Shown one piece after another: positions 27,456 to 36,235 of a stretch of 64,000 bases of DNA (its first letter is position 1; the number at the start of each line of letters is the position of its first letter). Source of the DNA: Promicromonospora thailandica (GTDB lineage Bacteria > Actinomycetota > Actinomycetes > Actinomycetales > Cellulomonadaceae); assembly GCF_024171955.1 (NCBI RefSeq), contig NZ_JAMTCS010000006.1, positions 1-64,000 of the forward strand. Reading direction: 5' to 3'. The position numbers were made by a program, and so were the translations under genes. Below the pieces are notes generated by a model, which was not told where the DNA came from, did no database searches, and saw only the letters and a program-made list of their open reading frames with translations.

Positions 27456-29422
27456 ACCAAGAGAACACGGGCGAGGAGAACGCGGCAGACCTCCCCGTGC
27501 ACGTCGTGCTCGGCGAGAAGTACGAGCTGGTCGACGTGCTCGGCACCGGGGCGACGTTCACCGTCTACGACGCGCAGCGAGTGGCACCCCCGGCTCCTCC
27601 CGAGCCTCCCGAGCCCCCGGCGGCCGAGGCCGAGGACGGCGAGCGGGACGCGGCCGACGCTGCCGAGGACGACTCGGACGACGGCGCGGACACGACTGCG
27701 GAGGCGCCCGCCGCGGGCGAGGCGGCCGGCGACACGGAGCGCGCCGGGGAGGACGCCGCGGCGACCCCGGAGACCGATGCGTCCGAGGGCGGCGAGGCTC
27801 CGGAAGGCGCGGAGGAGACCGGGTCCGGTGCGACGGCGGACGCCGCCGCGACCCAGGAGCTGCCCGGCCCGGACGAGCAGGACGACGCCGAGGACCCGTT
27901 CGACCAGCCGCTCGTGGTCAAGGTGCTGCACCCCCACCTGGTCGACGACGAGAACGCGCGCGCGTCCCTGCGCCGCGAGATCGAGGCCTCGGCCCAGGTG
28001 GACCACCCGGGTGTCGTGAAGGTCCTGGACTCCGGCGAGGAGGACGTCGCCGGCGCGAACGTCCCCTGGACCGTCATGAACCGCATGCCCGGCGTGTCCC
28101 TGTCCGACCTGGCGGGTGACGACGGCCTGCCCTGGCGCGACGCGCTCGTCATCATCGACGGCCTGCTCGAGGCCCTGTCCGCCGTGCACGAGGCGGGCCT
28201 GGTGCACCGCGACGTCGCACCGCGCAACGTCATGGTCGACAGGCGCCCCGACGGCACGTACGGCGTGGGCCTGATCGACCTCGGCCTCACCCGCCCCGCG
28301 GGCGGCGAGGGCGACGGCGAGACGGTGGCCGGGTCGGTCATCGGCATGTCGCCGGAGCAGGCCCGCGGCAAGCCGCTCGACGCGCGCAGCGACATCTACG
28401 CCGTCGGCGCGCTCGCGTACTACGCCCTGACGGGCCACGCGCCGTACGAGCGCGCCCAGCCGGAGGACGTCCTGCGGGCGCACGTCAACGCACCGGTGCC
28501 CGCGGCGTCGGCCCGCCGCGCCGCGGTCCCGGCGTCCGTGGACCGGCTGGTCTCGCGTGCCATGGCGAAGGACCCGAACCGGCGGTTCCCGACCGCGGAG
28601 TCGATGCGCGAGACCGTGACCATCCTGCTCGGCGGTCCCGCCGGCCGGATGGGGACCAGCGGCGAGACGATGCAGCTCGGGGTCGGTGCCGGCGGCACCG
28701 AGGTGATCGACCCGGTCACGGGCGCGGCCGGCTCGGGCACGATGAAGCTCGGGCAGGTGACCGAGGGGGCCGACCGCACGACGACGATCGGCGCGGTCGG
28801 TGCGGGCGCGGTCGGCGCGGGTGCTGCCGCAGGGGCCCTCGGCGCGCCGGAGGCCGCGGCGTCGGTGCCGCCGCCCGTGCCCGCTCCCGCGCCCCTGGAC
28901 CCGCCCGCGGAGGAGAAGTCCTTCTGGGAGAAGATGACCACCGGCCGCGGCCGCGTGGCCACGATCATCGTGTTCGCGCTGCTCGTGTTCGGCGGGGCGG
29001 GCCTCGTCATCGCGAGCATGCTGGACGACGGCGGCACCCCCGCGGTCAACCCGACCAACAGCCCCTCGACGCGGGAACCGTCGCGCACGCCGTCGGCCAC
29101 GCCGTCGCCGAGCGCCACCGAGACGGACGAGCTCGAGCCGCTGCCGCAGGACACGTGGACCCCGAGGCCGACGCCGACCCCGACGCCGACCCCCACGCCC
29201 ACGCCGACCCCGACCCCGACGCCGACCCCCACGCCGACGCCCACCCCGACGGGCGGCCCCACGGGCGAGCCGACGAACGAGCCGTCGACCGAGCCCACGG
29301 GCGAGCCCACCGGCGAACCGTCCAACGAACCGAGCGCACCCGTCGAACCCTCGACCAACCCGACCGGCGGCGGTCAGGCGGGCGGCGACACCGGCGGCGG
29401 GTCCGGCACGACGAGCTCCTGA
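27452..29422 (+). CDS. Hanks-type protein kinase with N-lobe insertion and Pro-Thr-rich extracellular tail
   Basis: The 656-residue protein has a kinase domain at about residues 20-400. The glycine loop is LGTGATFTVYD (residues 30-40), followed by an acidic Ala/Glu/Pro/Asp insertion (about 43-150), then the ATP lysine in LVVKVLHPHL (Lys157). The catalytic loop is HRDVAPRN (Asp254, Asn259), the metal motif DLG (Asp276), and an SPE segment is present. The lysine normally two residues after the catalytic Asp is Ala, giving a tyrosine-kinase-like pattern. One membrane helix (about 502-523) precedes an extracellular Pro-Thr repeat tail with no PASTA domains. Convergent with the response regulator. 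Confidence 0.88.
   Translation: MNQENTGEENAADLPVHVVLGEKYELVDVLGTGATFTVYDAQRVAPPAPPEPPEPPAAEAEDGERDAADAAEDDSDDGADTTAEAPAAGEAAGDTERAGEDAAATPETDASEGGEAPEGAEETGSGATADAAATQELPGPDEQDDAEDPFDQPLVVKVLHPHLVDDENARASLRREIEASAQVDHPGVVKVLDSGEEDVAGANVPWTVMNRMPGVSLSDLAGDDGLPWRDALVIIDGLLEALSAVHEAGLVHRDVAPRNVMVDRRPDGTYGVGLIDLGLTRPAGGEGDGETVAGSVIGMSPEQARGKPLDARSDIYAVGALAYYALTGHAPYERAQPEDVLRAHVNAPVPAASARRAAVPASVDRLVSRAMAKDPNRRFPTAESMRETVTILLGGPAGRMGTSGETMQLGVGAGGTEVIDPVTGAAGSGTMKLGQVTEGADRTTTIGAVGAGAVGAGAAAGALGAPEAAASVPPPVPAPAPLDPPAEEKSFWEKMTTGRGRVATIIVFALLVFGGAGLVIASMLDDGGTPAVNPTNSPSTREPSRTPSATPSPSATETDELEPLPQDTWTPRPTPTPTPTPTPTPTPTPTPTPTPTPTPTGGPTGEPTNEPSTEPTGEPTGEPSNEPSAPVEPSTNPTGGGQAGGDTGGGSGTTSS
29161..29250 (+). 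repeat. Simple-sequence repeat encoding Pro-Thr
   Basis: A degenerate 6-bp repeat (CCGACG, CCGACC or CCCACG) encodes about 14 Pro-Thr dipeptides in the extracellular stalk of the kinase. Such a tract is prone to slippage but stays in frame by unit. Confidence 0.9.
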
Positions 29423-29439
29423 GCCCGCGGGCTCAGGAG
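29416..29439. terminator. 24-bp perfect palindrome containing both convergent stop codons
   Basis: The sequence CTCCTGAGCCCG and its exact complement meet at 29427/29428. The kinase stop (29420-29422) and the response regulator stop (29433-29435) lie symmetrically inside it. It could act as a compact bidirectional terminator. Confidence 0.7.
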
Positions 29440-30044
29440 ATCCAGCCGCGCTCGCGGGCGACCGTGACCGCCGCCGTGCGGTCGGTGACGCCGAGCTTGG
29501 CGAACGCCCTGATCAGGTGGGTCTTCACGGTCGCCTCCGTGATGGACAGCGCACGGCCCACCTCGGCGTTGGAGCGGCCGCGCGCGACGAGGGCGAGCAC
29601 CTCGGCCTCGCGCGCCGACGGTCGTTCCGCGGCCGTGCGGACCGAGCTGACCAGGCGGGTGGCCACGCTGGGGGCCAGCACGGTCTCGCCGCGGGCCGCC
29701 GCGCGGACCCCCGCGACCAGCTCGGCGCGCGGGGTGTCCTTGAGCAGGTAGCCGGTCGCGCCGGCCTCCACCGCGCGCAGGATGTCCGCGTCGGTGTCGT
29801 ACGTCGTCAGCACCACCACGCGCGGACCGGTCCCGACGATCCGCACGGTCGCGGCGACGCCGTCCAGCACCGGCATGCGCAGGTCCATGAGCACCACGTC
29901 GGGCCGCAGCTCGGCCGCGAGACCCACCGCCTGCTCCCCGTCGGCGGCCTCGCCCACCACGTCCAGGTCCTCCTCGACGCTGAGCATGCCCGCCAGCCCC
30001 GACCGCACGACCGGATGGTCGTCCACCACCAGCACCCGGATCAT
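29433..30044 (-). CDS. NarL/LuxR-family response regulator
   Basis: The 203-residue regulator has a receiver domain (DD near residue 8, phospho-acceptor in VVLMDLRMPVLDG, Lys in LLKDTPRAE) and a C-terminal LuxR helix-turn-helix (SAREAEVLALVARGRSNAEV, then EATVKTHLIRAFAKLGV). The start at ATG 30044 overlaps the kinase stop as ATGA. It is the last gene of an ATPase-permease-kinase-regulator operon and presumably activates the transporter operon in response to the paired kinase. Confidence 0.93.
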   Translation of the reverse strand: MIRVLVVDDHPVVRSGLAGMLSVEEDLDVVGEAADGEQAVGLAAELRPDVVLMDLRMPVLDGVAATVRIVGTGPRVVVLTTYDTDADILRAVEAGATGYLLKDTPRAELVAGVRAAARGETVLAPSVATRLVSSVRTAAERPSAREAEVLALVARGRSNAEVGRALSITEATVKTHLIRAFAKLGVTDRTAAVTVARERGWIS

Positions 30045-31336
30045 CGGGCCACCCCCTGTTCCTGCGTCTCGTCCTGTGCCGGCCCACCGGCTGCGTCCCC
30101 CTCGTCGGGCACCCCGGGCCGGGCCTCGACCGGTACCCGCGCGCAGAGGCGGGTGCCGCCGCCGTCGGCGCCGGGCGCCACCTCCAGCGCCCCGCCCACC
30201 GAACGCACGCGGTCGCGCATGCCCGCCAGCCCGAACCCGTCGGCCGTGCCCGGAGGGATGCCCTGCCCGTCGTCGGTCACCACGAGCACCACCTCGTCCG
30301 CCGTCCGCTCGAGGCACACCGCGACCGTGCGGGCCCGGGCGTGCCGGCGCACGTTCGCCAGGGCCTCCTGGGCGGCCCGCAGCAGCACCACCTCGATGGC
30401 GGGCGGCAACGGCCCGTCACCCACGGTGCGGAAGTCGGCCTCGAGGCCGGTGTCCTGGGCGAACAGGTCCGTGAGCCGGCCGAGCGCCTGGGGCAGTGAC
30501 GCGTCCTGCAGCGGCACCGGCGCGAACGCGGCCACCAGCCCCCGGGCCTCCGCCAGGTTCTCCCGTGCCGTCTCCTCCATCACGTGCAGGCGGTCGCGCA
30601 CCGCGCCGCCGTCCCCCAGGTCGAGCGCGGCCGTGGCCGCCTGCGCCTGCATGACCACGCTCGTGAAGCCCTGGGCCAGCGTGTCGTGGATCTCCCGGGC
30701 CAGGCGCTGCCGCTCGGCGAGCACGCCCGCCTCGTGGTTGGTGCGCGCGAGCTCGGCCTGCGCCGCCCGCAGCTCGTCGAGCAGCCGCGCATGCTCCTCG
30801 GCCCGCTGCATCGCCACGTGGAACCACAGCCCCAGCCCGATCGCGAACACGAGCGTCACCAGCATCTGCGGCACCACCTCGGCCAGCACCGCGACGTCGA
30901 AGCCGTACCGGCCCGAGATGCCGATCGAGACCGCCGCCGCCAGCACCGCGCAGCCGACCACGCCCAGCCGCACCGACTCCAGGAGCATCCACACCTGCGC
31001 GAACGCGATGAACAGCAGGAGCGACGCCAGACCGCCCTGGGACACCGTCACCGCCGTACCGAGCACCAGCACCACCAGGTACGCCAGGGCCGACCGCTGG
31101 TCGCGGGTCCGCGCCGCCCGCGCCCCCCACAGCACGTAGGCGACCACGATCGCCCCCATGGCCGCGAACGCGACCGTCAGCCGCACCCCGCGCGTCCCCT
31201 CCAGCACCAGCGCGACCGCGGTCAGGCCGACGATCACGCCGAACGCCGCGTCCCACCACCGCACCTGCTGCCCCCAGCCGGAGTACAGCCGCTCGACGGC
31301 GGGAACCTCCTCGGCCGCGGCCTCCTCAGCCGTCAT
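30041..31336 (-). CDS. NarL-type sensor histidine kinase (HisKA_3)
   Basis: The 431-residue kinase has about six N-terminal membrane helices (residues 25-180), a coiled linker, a dimerisation H-box RLAREIHDTLAQGF, and an HATPase domain with QEALANVRRHA, DDGQGIP and GFGLAGMRDRV. This DesK/LiaS-like layout often senses membrane or antibiotic stress. The start at ATG 31336 overlaps the upstream permease by 11 bp. Its partner is the overlapping NarL regulator. Confidence 0.92.
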   Translation of the reverse strand: MTAEEAAAEEVPAVERLYSGWGQQVRWWDAAFGVIVGLTAVALVLEGTRGVRLTVAFAAMGAIVVAYVLWGARAARTRDQRSALAYLVVLVLGTAVTVSQGGLASLLLFIAFAQVWMLLESVRLGVVGCAVLAAAVSIGISGRYGFDVAVLAEVVPQMLVTLVFAIGLGLWFHVAMQRAEEHARLLDELRAAQAELARTNHEAGVLAERQRLAREIHDTLAQGFTSVVMQAQAATAALDLGDGGAVRDRLHVMEETARENLAEARGLVAAFAPVPLQDASLPQALGRLTDLFAQDTGLEADFRTVGDGPLPPAIEVVLLRAAQEALANVRRHARARTVAVCLERTADEVVLVVTDDGQGIPPGTADGFGLAGMRDRVRSVGGALEVAPGADGGGTRLCARVPVEARPGVPDEGDAAGGPAQDETQEQGVAR

Positions 31337-32195
31337 CGTGGCGTCGCCACCGGAACGTCCGGGTACCCACCACGAGCGCCACGACCAGCCATGCCGCCAG
31401 TACAGCAGCCGTCGCACCGTGCTGCCAGGCCTCCGCGGGCTCGGCGAGCGCGAACTCGTCCGGCAGGAACACCGACCGCATGCCCTGCGCCACCCACTTG
31501 AGCGGGAACAGCGACGACAGGTTGATCATCCACTCGGGCAGCTGGCTGACCGAGAAGAACACCCCCGACGTGAACTGCAGCACCAGCAGCGGCGTCACCA
31601 CGACGGCGCTCGCCGAGCGCCCCGAACGGGGCACCGAGGAGTACGCGACGCCGCACAGCGCACCGGCGGCCGTCCCGAGCACGAAGACCCAGGCGAACGT
31701 GACCCAGCGGTCCGGCTCGTCCGGCAGCGGCACGTCGAAGACGAGCGCCGCGACCGCGAGCAGCAGGGCGGTCTGCACCAGCACGGTGGTCAGCGACAGG
31801 AACACCTTGCCTAGGAAGTACGACGTCGGGGGCAGGGGCGTGGCGCGCAGGCGCTTGAGGCTGCCGTCGTCGCGCTCGACCGCGATCGAGATGGCCAGCG
31901 TCTGGTAGGTCGAGAGCATGATCCCGGTCGCGACCATGCCGGGCAGGAAGTACTGCGCGAAGCTGACCGTGGTGCCGTCCACGGTGATCGGCTCGTCGTC
32001 GCCGAACACCGTCGCGAAGATCGCGAGCATCACGATCGGGTAGGCGAAGCCGAAGATGATCGAGTCCCGCTCGCGCACGTACTCCCGCAGCTCCACACCG
32101 CCCCGGACCAGGCCGAGCCACAGCGTGCCGGGCAGCCGGCGTGCGCCGGGGGCGGTGCGGGTCGTCGTACCGGTGGTCTCCGTCGTCGTGCTCAT
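31326..32195 (-). CDS. ABC-2 type transporter permease
   Basis: The 289-residue permease has six predicted helices, an opening LRE-YVRERDSIIFGFAYP segment and the ABC-2 signature region around RLRATPLPPTSYFLGKV. It would form a homodimeric exporter with the upstream ATPase. Its start overlaps the ATPase stop (ATGA) and its end overlaps the kinase. Exporters in such operons commonly move lipids or peptide antibiotics, but the substrate here is not identifiable. Confidence 0.9.
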   Translation of the reverse strand: MSTTTETTGTTTRTAPGARRLPGTLWLGLVRGGVELREYVRERDSIIFGFAYPIVMLAIFATVFGDDEPITVDGTTVSFAQYFLPGMVATGIMLSTYQTLAISIAVERDDGSLKRLRATPLPPTSYFLGKVFLSLTTVLVQTALLLAVAALVFDVPLPDEPDRWVTFAWVFVLGTAAGALCGVAYSSVPRSGRSASAVVVTPLLVLQFTSGVFFSVSQLPEWMINLSSLFPLKWVAQGMRSVFLPDEFALAEPAEAWQHGATAAVLAAWLVVALVVGTRTFRWRRHDDG

Positions 32196-33124
32196 CACGC
32201 CGCCTCCGTGCTCGTGCCGTCGCCGGGCGCGGCGGCCGCGGCCTCGTCGGTGGGGGACTCGCCGATCAGCGCCAGGTACACGTCCTCCAGGGTCGGGCGC
32301 GTCACCGACAGGCCGGGCACCTCGGCCCCCGGTCCGGCCGCCTCGATCAGCCGGCCGACGACGGCGGTGGGCCGGTCGGTCCGCTCCGTGCGCCGCACGC
32401 CGTCCTGCTCCCAGGCCACCACCGGCGTGCGCGCCTCGGCGCCGCCCAGGGTGTCCGGCGTGCCCTCGGCGACCACGACGCCGTCGCGCACCACGACCAC
32501 GCGGTCGGCGAGCTGCGCCGCCTCGTCCAGGTAGTGGGTGGTCAGCAGGATCGTCGTCCCGCTGTCCCGCAGGCTCGTCACCAGGTCCCAGAAGGAACGC
32601 CGGGCCTGCGGGTCGAACCCGGTGGTCGGCTCGTCGAGGAACAGCAGCTCCGGGCGGCCCACGATCCCGAGCGCCACGTCGAGCCGGCGCCGCTGACCGC
32701 CCGACAGCCCGCGCGCCCGGGCCCGGGCCTTCTGCTCCAGCCCGACGGCGGCCACGACCTCCGCCGCGTCGCGCGGGTCCGGGTAGGCCGCCGCGGTCGC
32801 CCGCACCTTCTCGAGCACCGTCAGCTCGCTCATGTCGCGGGAGTCCTGCATGACGACGCCGATCCGGGCCCGCCACGCCCGGCCGGCGCGCCGCGGGTCC
32901 TCGCCGAGCACCTCGACCTCGCCCCCGTCCCGGTCCCGGAAACCCTCGAGGATCTCGACCGTGGTCGTCTTGCCCGCGCCGTTCGGACCCAGGACGGCGA
33001 CGATCTCGCCGCGCGCCACGTCGAGGTCTAGCCCGGCCACGGCGTCCTTGTACCCCGCGCGGGGGTTGCCGTACCGCTTGCGGAGGCCGCGTACCCGCAC
33101 GGCCACGGGGTCGAAGTTCTGCAT
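32195..33124 (-). CDS. ABC transporter ATP-binding protein (DrrA-like)
   Basis: The 309-residue ATPase has Walker A GPNGAGKTTT, a Q-loop (VVMQDS), signature LSGGQRRRLD, Walker B LLFLDEPTTG and H-loop LLTTHYLDEA. The C-terminal extension after about residue 240 is typical of DrrA/daunorubicin-type ATPases. It is the first gene of a tightly overlapping four-gene operon, so the transporter and its regulators are made together. Confidence 0.94.
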   Translation of the reverse strand: MQNFDPVAVRVRGLRKRYGNPRAGYKDAVAGLDLDVARGEIVAVLGPNGAGKTTTVEILEGFRDRDGGEVEVLGEDPRRAGRAWRARIGVVMQDSRDMSELTVLEKVRATAAAYPDPRDAAEVVAAVGLEQKARARARGLSGGQRRRLDVALGIVGRPELLFLDEPTTGFDPQARRSFWDLVTSLRDSGTTILLTTHYLDEAAQLADRVVVVRDGVVVAEGTPDTLGGAEARTPVVAWEQDGVRRTERTDRPTAVVGRLIEAAGPGAEVPGLSVTRPTLEDVYLALIGESPTDEAAAAAPGDGTSTEAA

Positions 33125-33216
33125 GCTGCGATCATGCTCCGGCGGCGCTCGCGGCGGGACGCCCGTTCGGCTGCACCTGGTGTCCCCCGTTCGGTGGACG
33201 GGGCGCGGAGAACGGG

Positions 33217-33246
33217 TTCGACCTACGGCCGTGGGTACCGTACAGT
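33217..33246 (+). promoter_or_regulatory. Promoter upstream of tRNA-Trp/secE
   Basis: TTCGAC (33217-33222), an 18-bp spacer and TACAGT (33241-33246). About 65 nt of leader precede tRNA-Trp. Confidence 0.55.
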
Positions 33247-33318
33247 TGTGCCTCGGTGATCGATGCTCACCTCATGTGGTGCGCCTCTCCGGGGTGCGTC
33301 GCGGCGCATCGAACACAA

Positions 33319-33394
33319 AGGGTAGTGGCGCAATTGGTAGCGCAGCGGTCTCCAAAACCGCAGGTTGCAGGTTCGAGTCCTGTCTACCCTGCCA
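33319..33394 (+). tRNA. tRNA-Trp (CCA)
   Basis: The acceptor AGGGTAG pairs with CTACCCT, and the anticodon loop CTCCAAA between GCGGT and ACCGC gives CCA. Discriminator G and the terminal CCA (33392-33394) are encoded. It lies directly before secE, as in other actinobacteria. Confidence 0.97.
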
Positions 33395-33496
33395 GCGTGA
33401 ACCCCAGCGGGGCCGCGCGCAGCGGGCCCACGTGAGTGGACCTCGAAAGGCAGTCCGCGCCGCCCGGGCGCGCCGGGCCACAGGAGTGGGGTAGCA

Positions 33497-33742
33497 GTGA
33501 GCGACACCGAGGTGATCCAGAGCGCCGCGGAGCGTCCTAGCAAGGGCGGCGGCAACATCTTCGCCCGCATCGCGCTCTTCGTGCGCCAGGTGGTGGCGGA
33601 GCTCAAGAAGGTCGTCGCGCCGACGCGCTCGGAGCTCGTGACGTACACGACGGTGGTGCTGGTCTTCCTCGTCGTGGTGATGGTCTTCGTCGTCCTCCTG
33701 GACTACGCCTTCGGTATGCTCGCAGGCTGGGTCTTCGCCTGA
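33497..33742 (+). CDS. secE: Preprotein translocase subunit SecE
   Basis: The 81-residue single-pass membrane protein stabilises SecY in the Sec channel. An amphipathic segment (IFARIALFVRQVVAELKKVV) and APTRSEL precede one hydrophobic helix. The start is GTG 33497, with AGGAGTGGGG upstream. The order tRNA-Trp, secE, nusG, rplK, rplA is the conserved actinobacterial one. Confidence 0.96.
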   Translation: MSDTEVIQSAAERPSKGGGNIFARIALFVRQVVAELKKVVAPTRSELVTYTTVVLVFLVVVMVFVVLLDYAFGMLAGWVFA

Positions 33743-33991
33743 TCGCGAGCACCTGGCACGGCCGCTGACGTGGCCGTGGACGGCCCTCGTGGCCGCGGCC
33801 CCGACCCGGTCGGGGTGCGCCGGACAGAGCCATGGGGCACGCTGCGCAGTACCTCGCTGTGATCGTTCTCGCCTGTCGCCGATTGTTCCTCCGCGGTGTT
33901 TTCGCGCGACAATGAACGGATACAGCTCGTAGAGGTACGCACACCCGTGCCGGGCGCAGACCCGGCGCACGAAGAGAAAGCAGGTTCGTTC

Positions 33992-34780
33992 GTGTCCCAG
34001 GACTCTCTGGACCAGACGGAGAACGTCTCGACGCCCGAGGGCGACGAGGCGGCCGTCGACGCGCCCCTGGACGCCGAGAACGCTGACGTGCCTGCGGACG
34101 CCGAGACTCCCGACGAGACCGACGAGGAGCGCCCCGTCGATGCCGACGGTGACGTGATCGTCGACGAGGTCGAGGAGTTCAAGCGAACCCTCCGCAGCCA
34201 GCTGGGCGACTGGTACGTCATCCACTCGTACGCGGGCTACGAGAAGCGCGTGAAGACCAACCTCGAGAACCGCATCCAGAGCCTGAACATGGAGGACTAC
34301 ATCTTCCAGGTCGAGGTTCCGATGGAAGAGGTCGCCGAGATCAAGAACGCGCAGAAGAAGATCGTGAGCCGGGTGCGCATCCCGGGCTACGTCCTCGTGC
34401 GCATGGACCTGACCGACGAGTCGTGGGGCGCCGTGCGGCACACGCCGGGCGTCACGGGCTTCGTCGGGCACACGCACCAGCCGGTGCCGCTGAGCTTCGA
34501 CGAGATCTACTCGATGCTCGCGCCCTCGATGCTGTCCCAGCAGGCGCAGTCCGGTCAGCCGGCCGCGGGCGCCGCGGCGGCGTCGACGGCGGGCAAGGCT
34601 CCGGTCCACGTGGACTTCGAGGTCGGCGAGTCGGTGACCGTCACGGACGGCCCGTTCGACACGCTGCCCGCCTCGATCTCCGAGATCAACGTCGAGGCCC
34701 AGAAGCTCAAGGTCCTCGTGTCCATCTTCGGCCGGGAGACCCCGGTCGAGCTGGGGTTCAACCAGGTCGCCAAGATCTGA
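33992..34780 (+). CDS. nusG: Transcription termination/antitermination factor NusG
   Basis: The 262-residue factor has an acidic N-terminal extension of about 70 residues (rich in Asp, Glu and Ala), as usual in actinobacteria. The NGN domain ([20 protein letters not shown]) binds RNA polymerase, and the C-terminal KOW domain ([11 protein letters not shown]) can contact S10 or Rho. GTG 33992 is chosen; an ATG at 33896 in frame lacks a good Shine-Dalgarno. In the 249-nt gap after secE a weak TTGTTC/GACAAT promoter (33883-33913) is possible. Confidence 0.95.
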   Translation: MSQDSLDQTENVSTPEGDEAAVDAPLDAENADVPADAETPDETDEERPVDADGDVIVDEVEEFKRTLRSQLGDWYVIHSYAGYEKRVKTNLENRIQSLNMEDYIFQVEVPMEEVAEIKNAQKKIVSRVRIPGYVLVRMDLTDESWGAVRHTPGVTGFVGHTHQPVPLSFDEIYSMLAPSMLSQQAQSGQPAAGAAAASTAGKAPVHVDFEVGESVTVTDGPFDTLPASISEINVEAQKLKVLVSIFGRETPVELGFNQVAKI

Positions 34781-34853
34781 CGTCCGTCCCCCGGCAGTGC
34801 AACCGGGTCATCGCCCACGGCGTCGGCCCATCACAACAAGAAGGTAGACAAGC

Positions 34854-35285
34854 ATGCCCCCGAAGAAGAAGGTCGCCGGCCTCATCAAGCTCCAGATCCA
34901 GGCCGGCGCGGCGACGCCGGCCCCGCCGATCGGCCCCGCGCTGGGTCAGCACGGCGTGAACATCATGGAGTTCTGCAAGGCCTACAACGCGGCGACCGAG
35001 TCGCAGCGCGGCAACGTCATCCCCGTCGAGATCACGGTGTACGAGGACCGCTCGTTCACCTTCATCACGAAGACGCCGCCGGCCGCCGAGCTCATCAAGA
35101 AGGCCGCCGGTGTGGCCAAGGGCTCCGCGACGCCGCACACGGTCAAGGTCGCCTCGATCACCAAGGACCAGGTCCGCGAGATCGCCACGACCAAGATGCC
35201 GGACCTCAACGCGAACGACCTCGAGGCCGCGTCGCTGATCATCGCGGGCACCGCCCGCTCGATGGGCATCACCGTCTCGGAGTGA
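34854..35285 (+). CDS. rplK: 50S ribosomal protein L11
   Basis: The 143-residue protein of the GTPase-associated centre binds 23S rRNA. N-terminal features ([20 protein letters not shown]) and the C-terminal rRNA-binding helix region are complete. AAGAAGG lies upstream of the ATG. It is followed by rplA in the usual pair. Confidence 0.98.
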   Translation: MPPKKKVAGLIKLQIQAGAATPAPPIGPALGQHGVNIMEFCKAYNAATESQRGNVIPVEITVYEDRSFTFITKTPPAAELIKKAAGVAKGSATPHTVKVASITKDQVREIATTKMPDLNANDLEAASLIIAGTARSMGITVSE

Positions 35286-35363
35286 TCCCCGGGGCTCTCG
35301 CCCCGGACCGAACCAGCACAGTGGCAGGGCCGTCCGGCCCGCTACGACCACAAGGAGAGAAAC

Positions 35364-36080
35364 ATGGCAAAGCGCAGCAAGGCGTACCTCGCCGCCGCGG
35401 AGAAGATCGACAGCACCACGCTGTACTCGCCGCTCGAGGCCATCCGCCTCGCCAAGGAGACCGCGACGGTCAAGTACGACGCCACCGTCGAGGTCGCGTT
35501 CCGGCTGAGCGTGGACCCGCGCAAGGCGGACCAGATGGTCCGTGGCACGGTCAACCTGCCGAACGGCACGGGCAAGACCGCCAAGGTCATCGTGTTCGCC
35601 AACGCCGCCAAGGCGGAGGAGGCCCGCGCGGCCGGCGCCGACGAGGTCGGTGGCGACGAGCTGATCGAGAAGGTGGCCGCCGGCTACACCGACTTCGACG
35701 CGGCCGTGGCCACGCCGGACCTCATGGGCAAGGTCGGTCGCCTCGGTAAGGTGCTGGGCCCCCGCGGCCTCATGCCGAACCCGAAGACCGGCACCGTGAC
35801 CATGGACGTCACCAAGGCCGTGTCCGACATCAAGGGCGGCAAGATCGAGTTCCGCGTGGACAAGCACGCGAACCTGCACTTCATCATCGGCAAGTCCTCC
35901 TTCTCGGAGGCGCAGCTGCTGGAGAACTACGCCGCCGCGCTCGACGAGGTCCTGCGCCTCAAGCCGTCGTCGTCGAAGGGTCGCTACATCAGCAAGGCGA
36001 CCATGACCACGACGATGGGCCCGGGCATCCCGCTGGACCAGAGCAAGACCACCAAGCTCCTCGAGGAGCTCTCGGCCTGA
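35364..36080 (+). CDS. rplA: 50S ribosomal protein L1
   Basis: The 238-residue L1-stalk protein has the signature [28 protein letters not shown] precedes the ATG. In E. coli L1 also autoregulates the rplKA operon, but no L1 site was looked for in detail here. A strong terminator follows immediately and separates it from the sigma/CHAT cassette. Confidence 0.98.
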   Translation: MAKRSKAYLAAAEKIDSTTLYSPLEAIRLAKETATVKYDATVEVAFRLSVDPRKADQMVRGTVNLPNGTGKTAKVIVFANAAKAEEARAAGADEVGGDELIEKVAAGYTDFDAAVATPDLMGKVGRLGKVLGPRGLMPNPKTGTVTMDVTKAVSDIKGGKIEFRVDKHANLHFIIGKSSFSEAQLLENYAAALDEVLRLKPSSSKGRYISKATMTTTMGPGIPLDQSKTTKLLEELSA

Positions 36081-36101
36081 GCCGAGGCCTCCGGGCACAG
36101 G

Positions 36102-36138
36102 AAGGCCCGCATCCCCACCCGGGGATGCGGGCCTTTTT
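36102..36138 (+). terminator. Strong intrinsic terminator after rplA
   Basis: A perfect 15-bp stem (36102-36116 with 36121-36135), loop ACCC and a T5 run. It is the clearest canonical terminator of the window. Confidence 0.95.
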
Positions 36139-36164
36139 GATTGGTCCTCAGTTCGATGTATCTA
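36137..36164 (+). promoter_or_regulatory. Candidate promoter of the sigma/protease cassette
   Basis: TTGATT (36137-36142), a 16-bp spacer and TATCTA (36159-36164). It overlaps the T tail of the rplA terminator, so the cassette restarts transcription right where the ribosomal operon ends. Confidence 0.5.
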
Positions 36165-36235
36165 ACGGTGCGCCCGTCCCTCTTGTCTGATGTGCGGCAA
36201 CCCGCCGACACGCGTCGAGGAGAGAGGAGTGCCTG

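Noticed and set aside
29161-29250. CRISPR or other regulatory repeat array
   Set aside because: It is a 6-bp coding repeat for Pro-Thr in the kinase stalk, without spacers. No CRISPR array was seen anywhere in the window.
33896-33991. ATG 33896 as the nusG start
   Set aside because: It is in frame but has no Shine-Dalgarno. GTG 33992 gives a standard actinobacterial NusG with an acidic N-terminus. The true start still needs 5' data.
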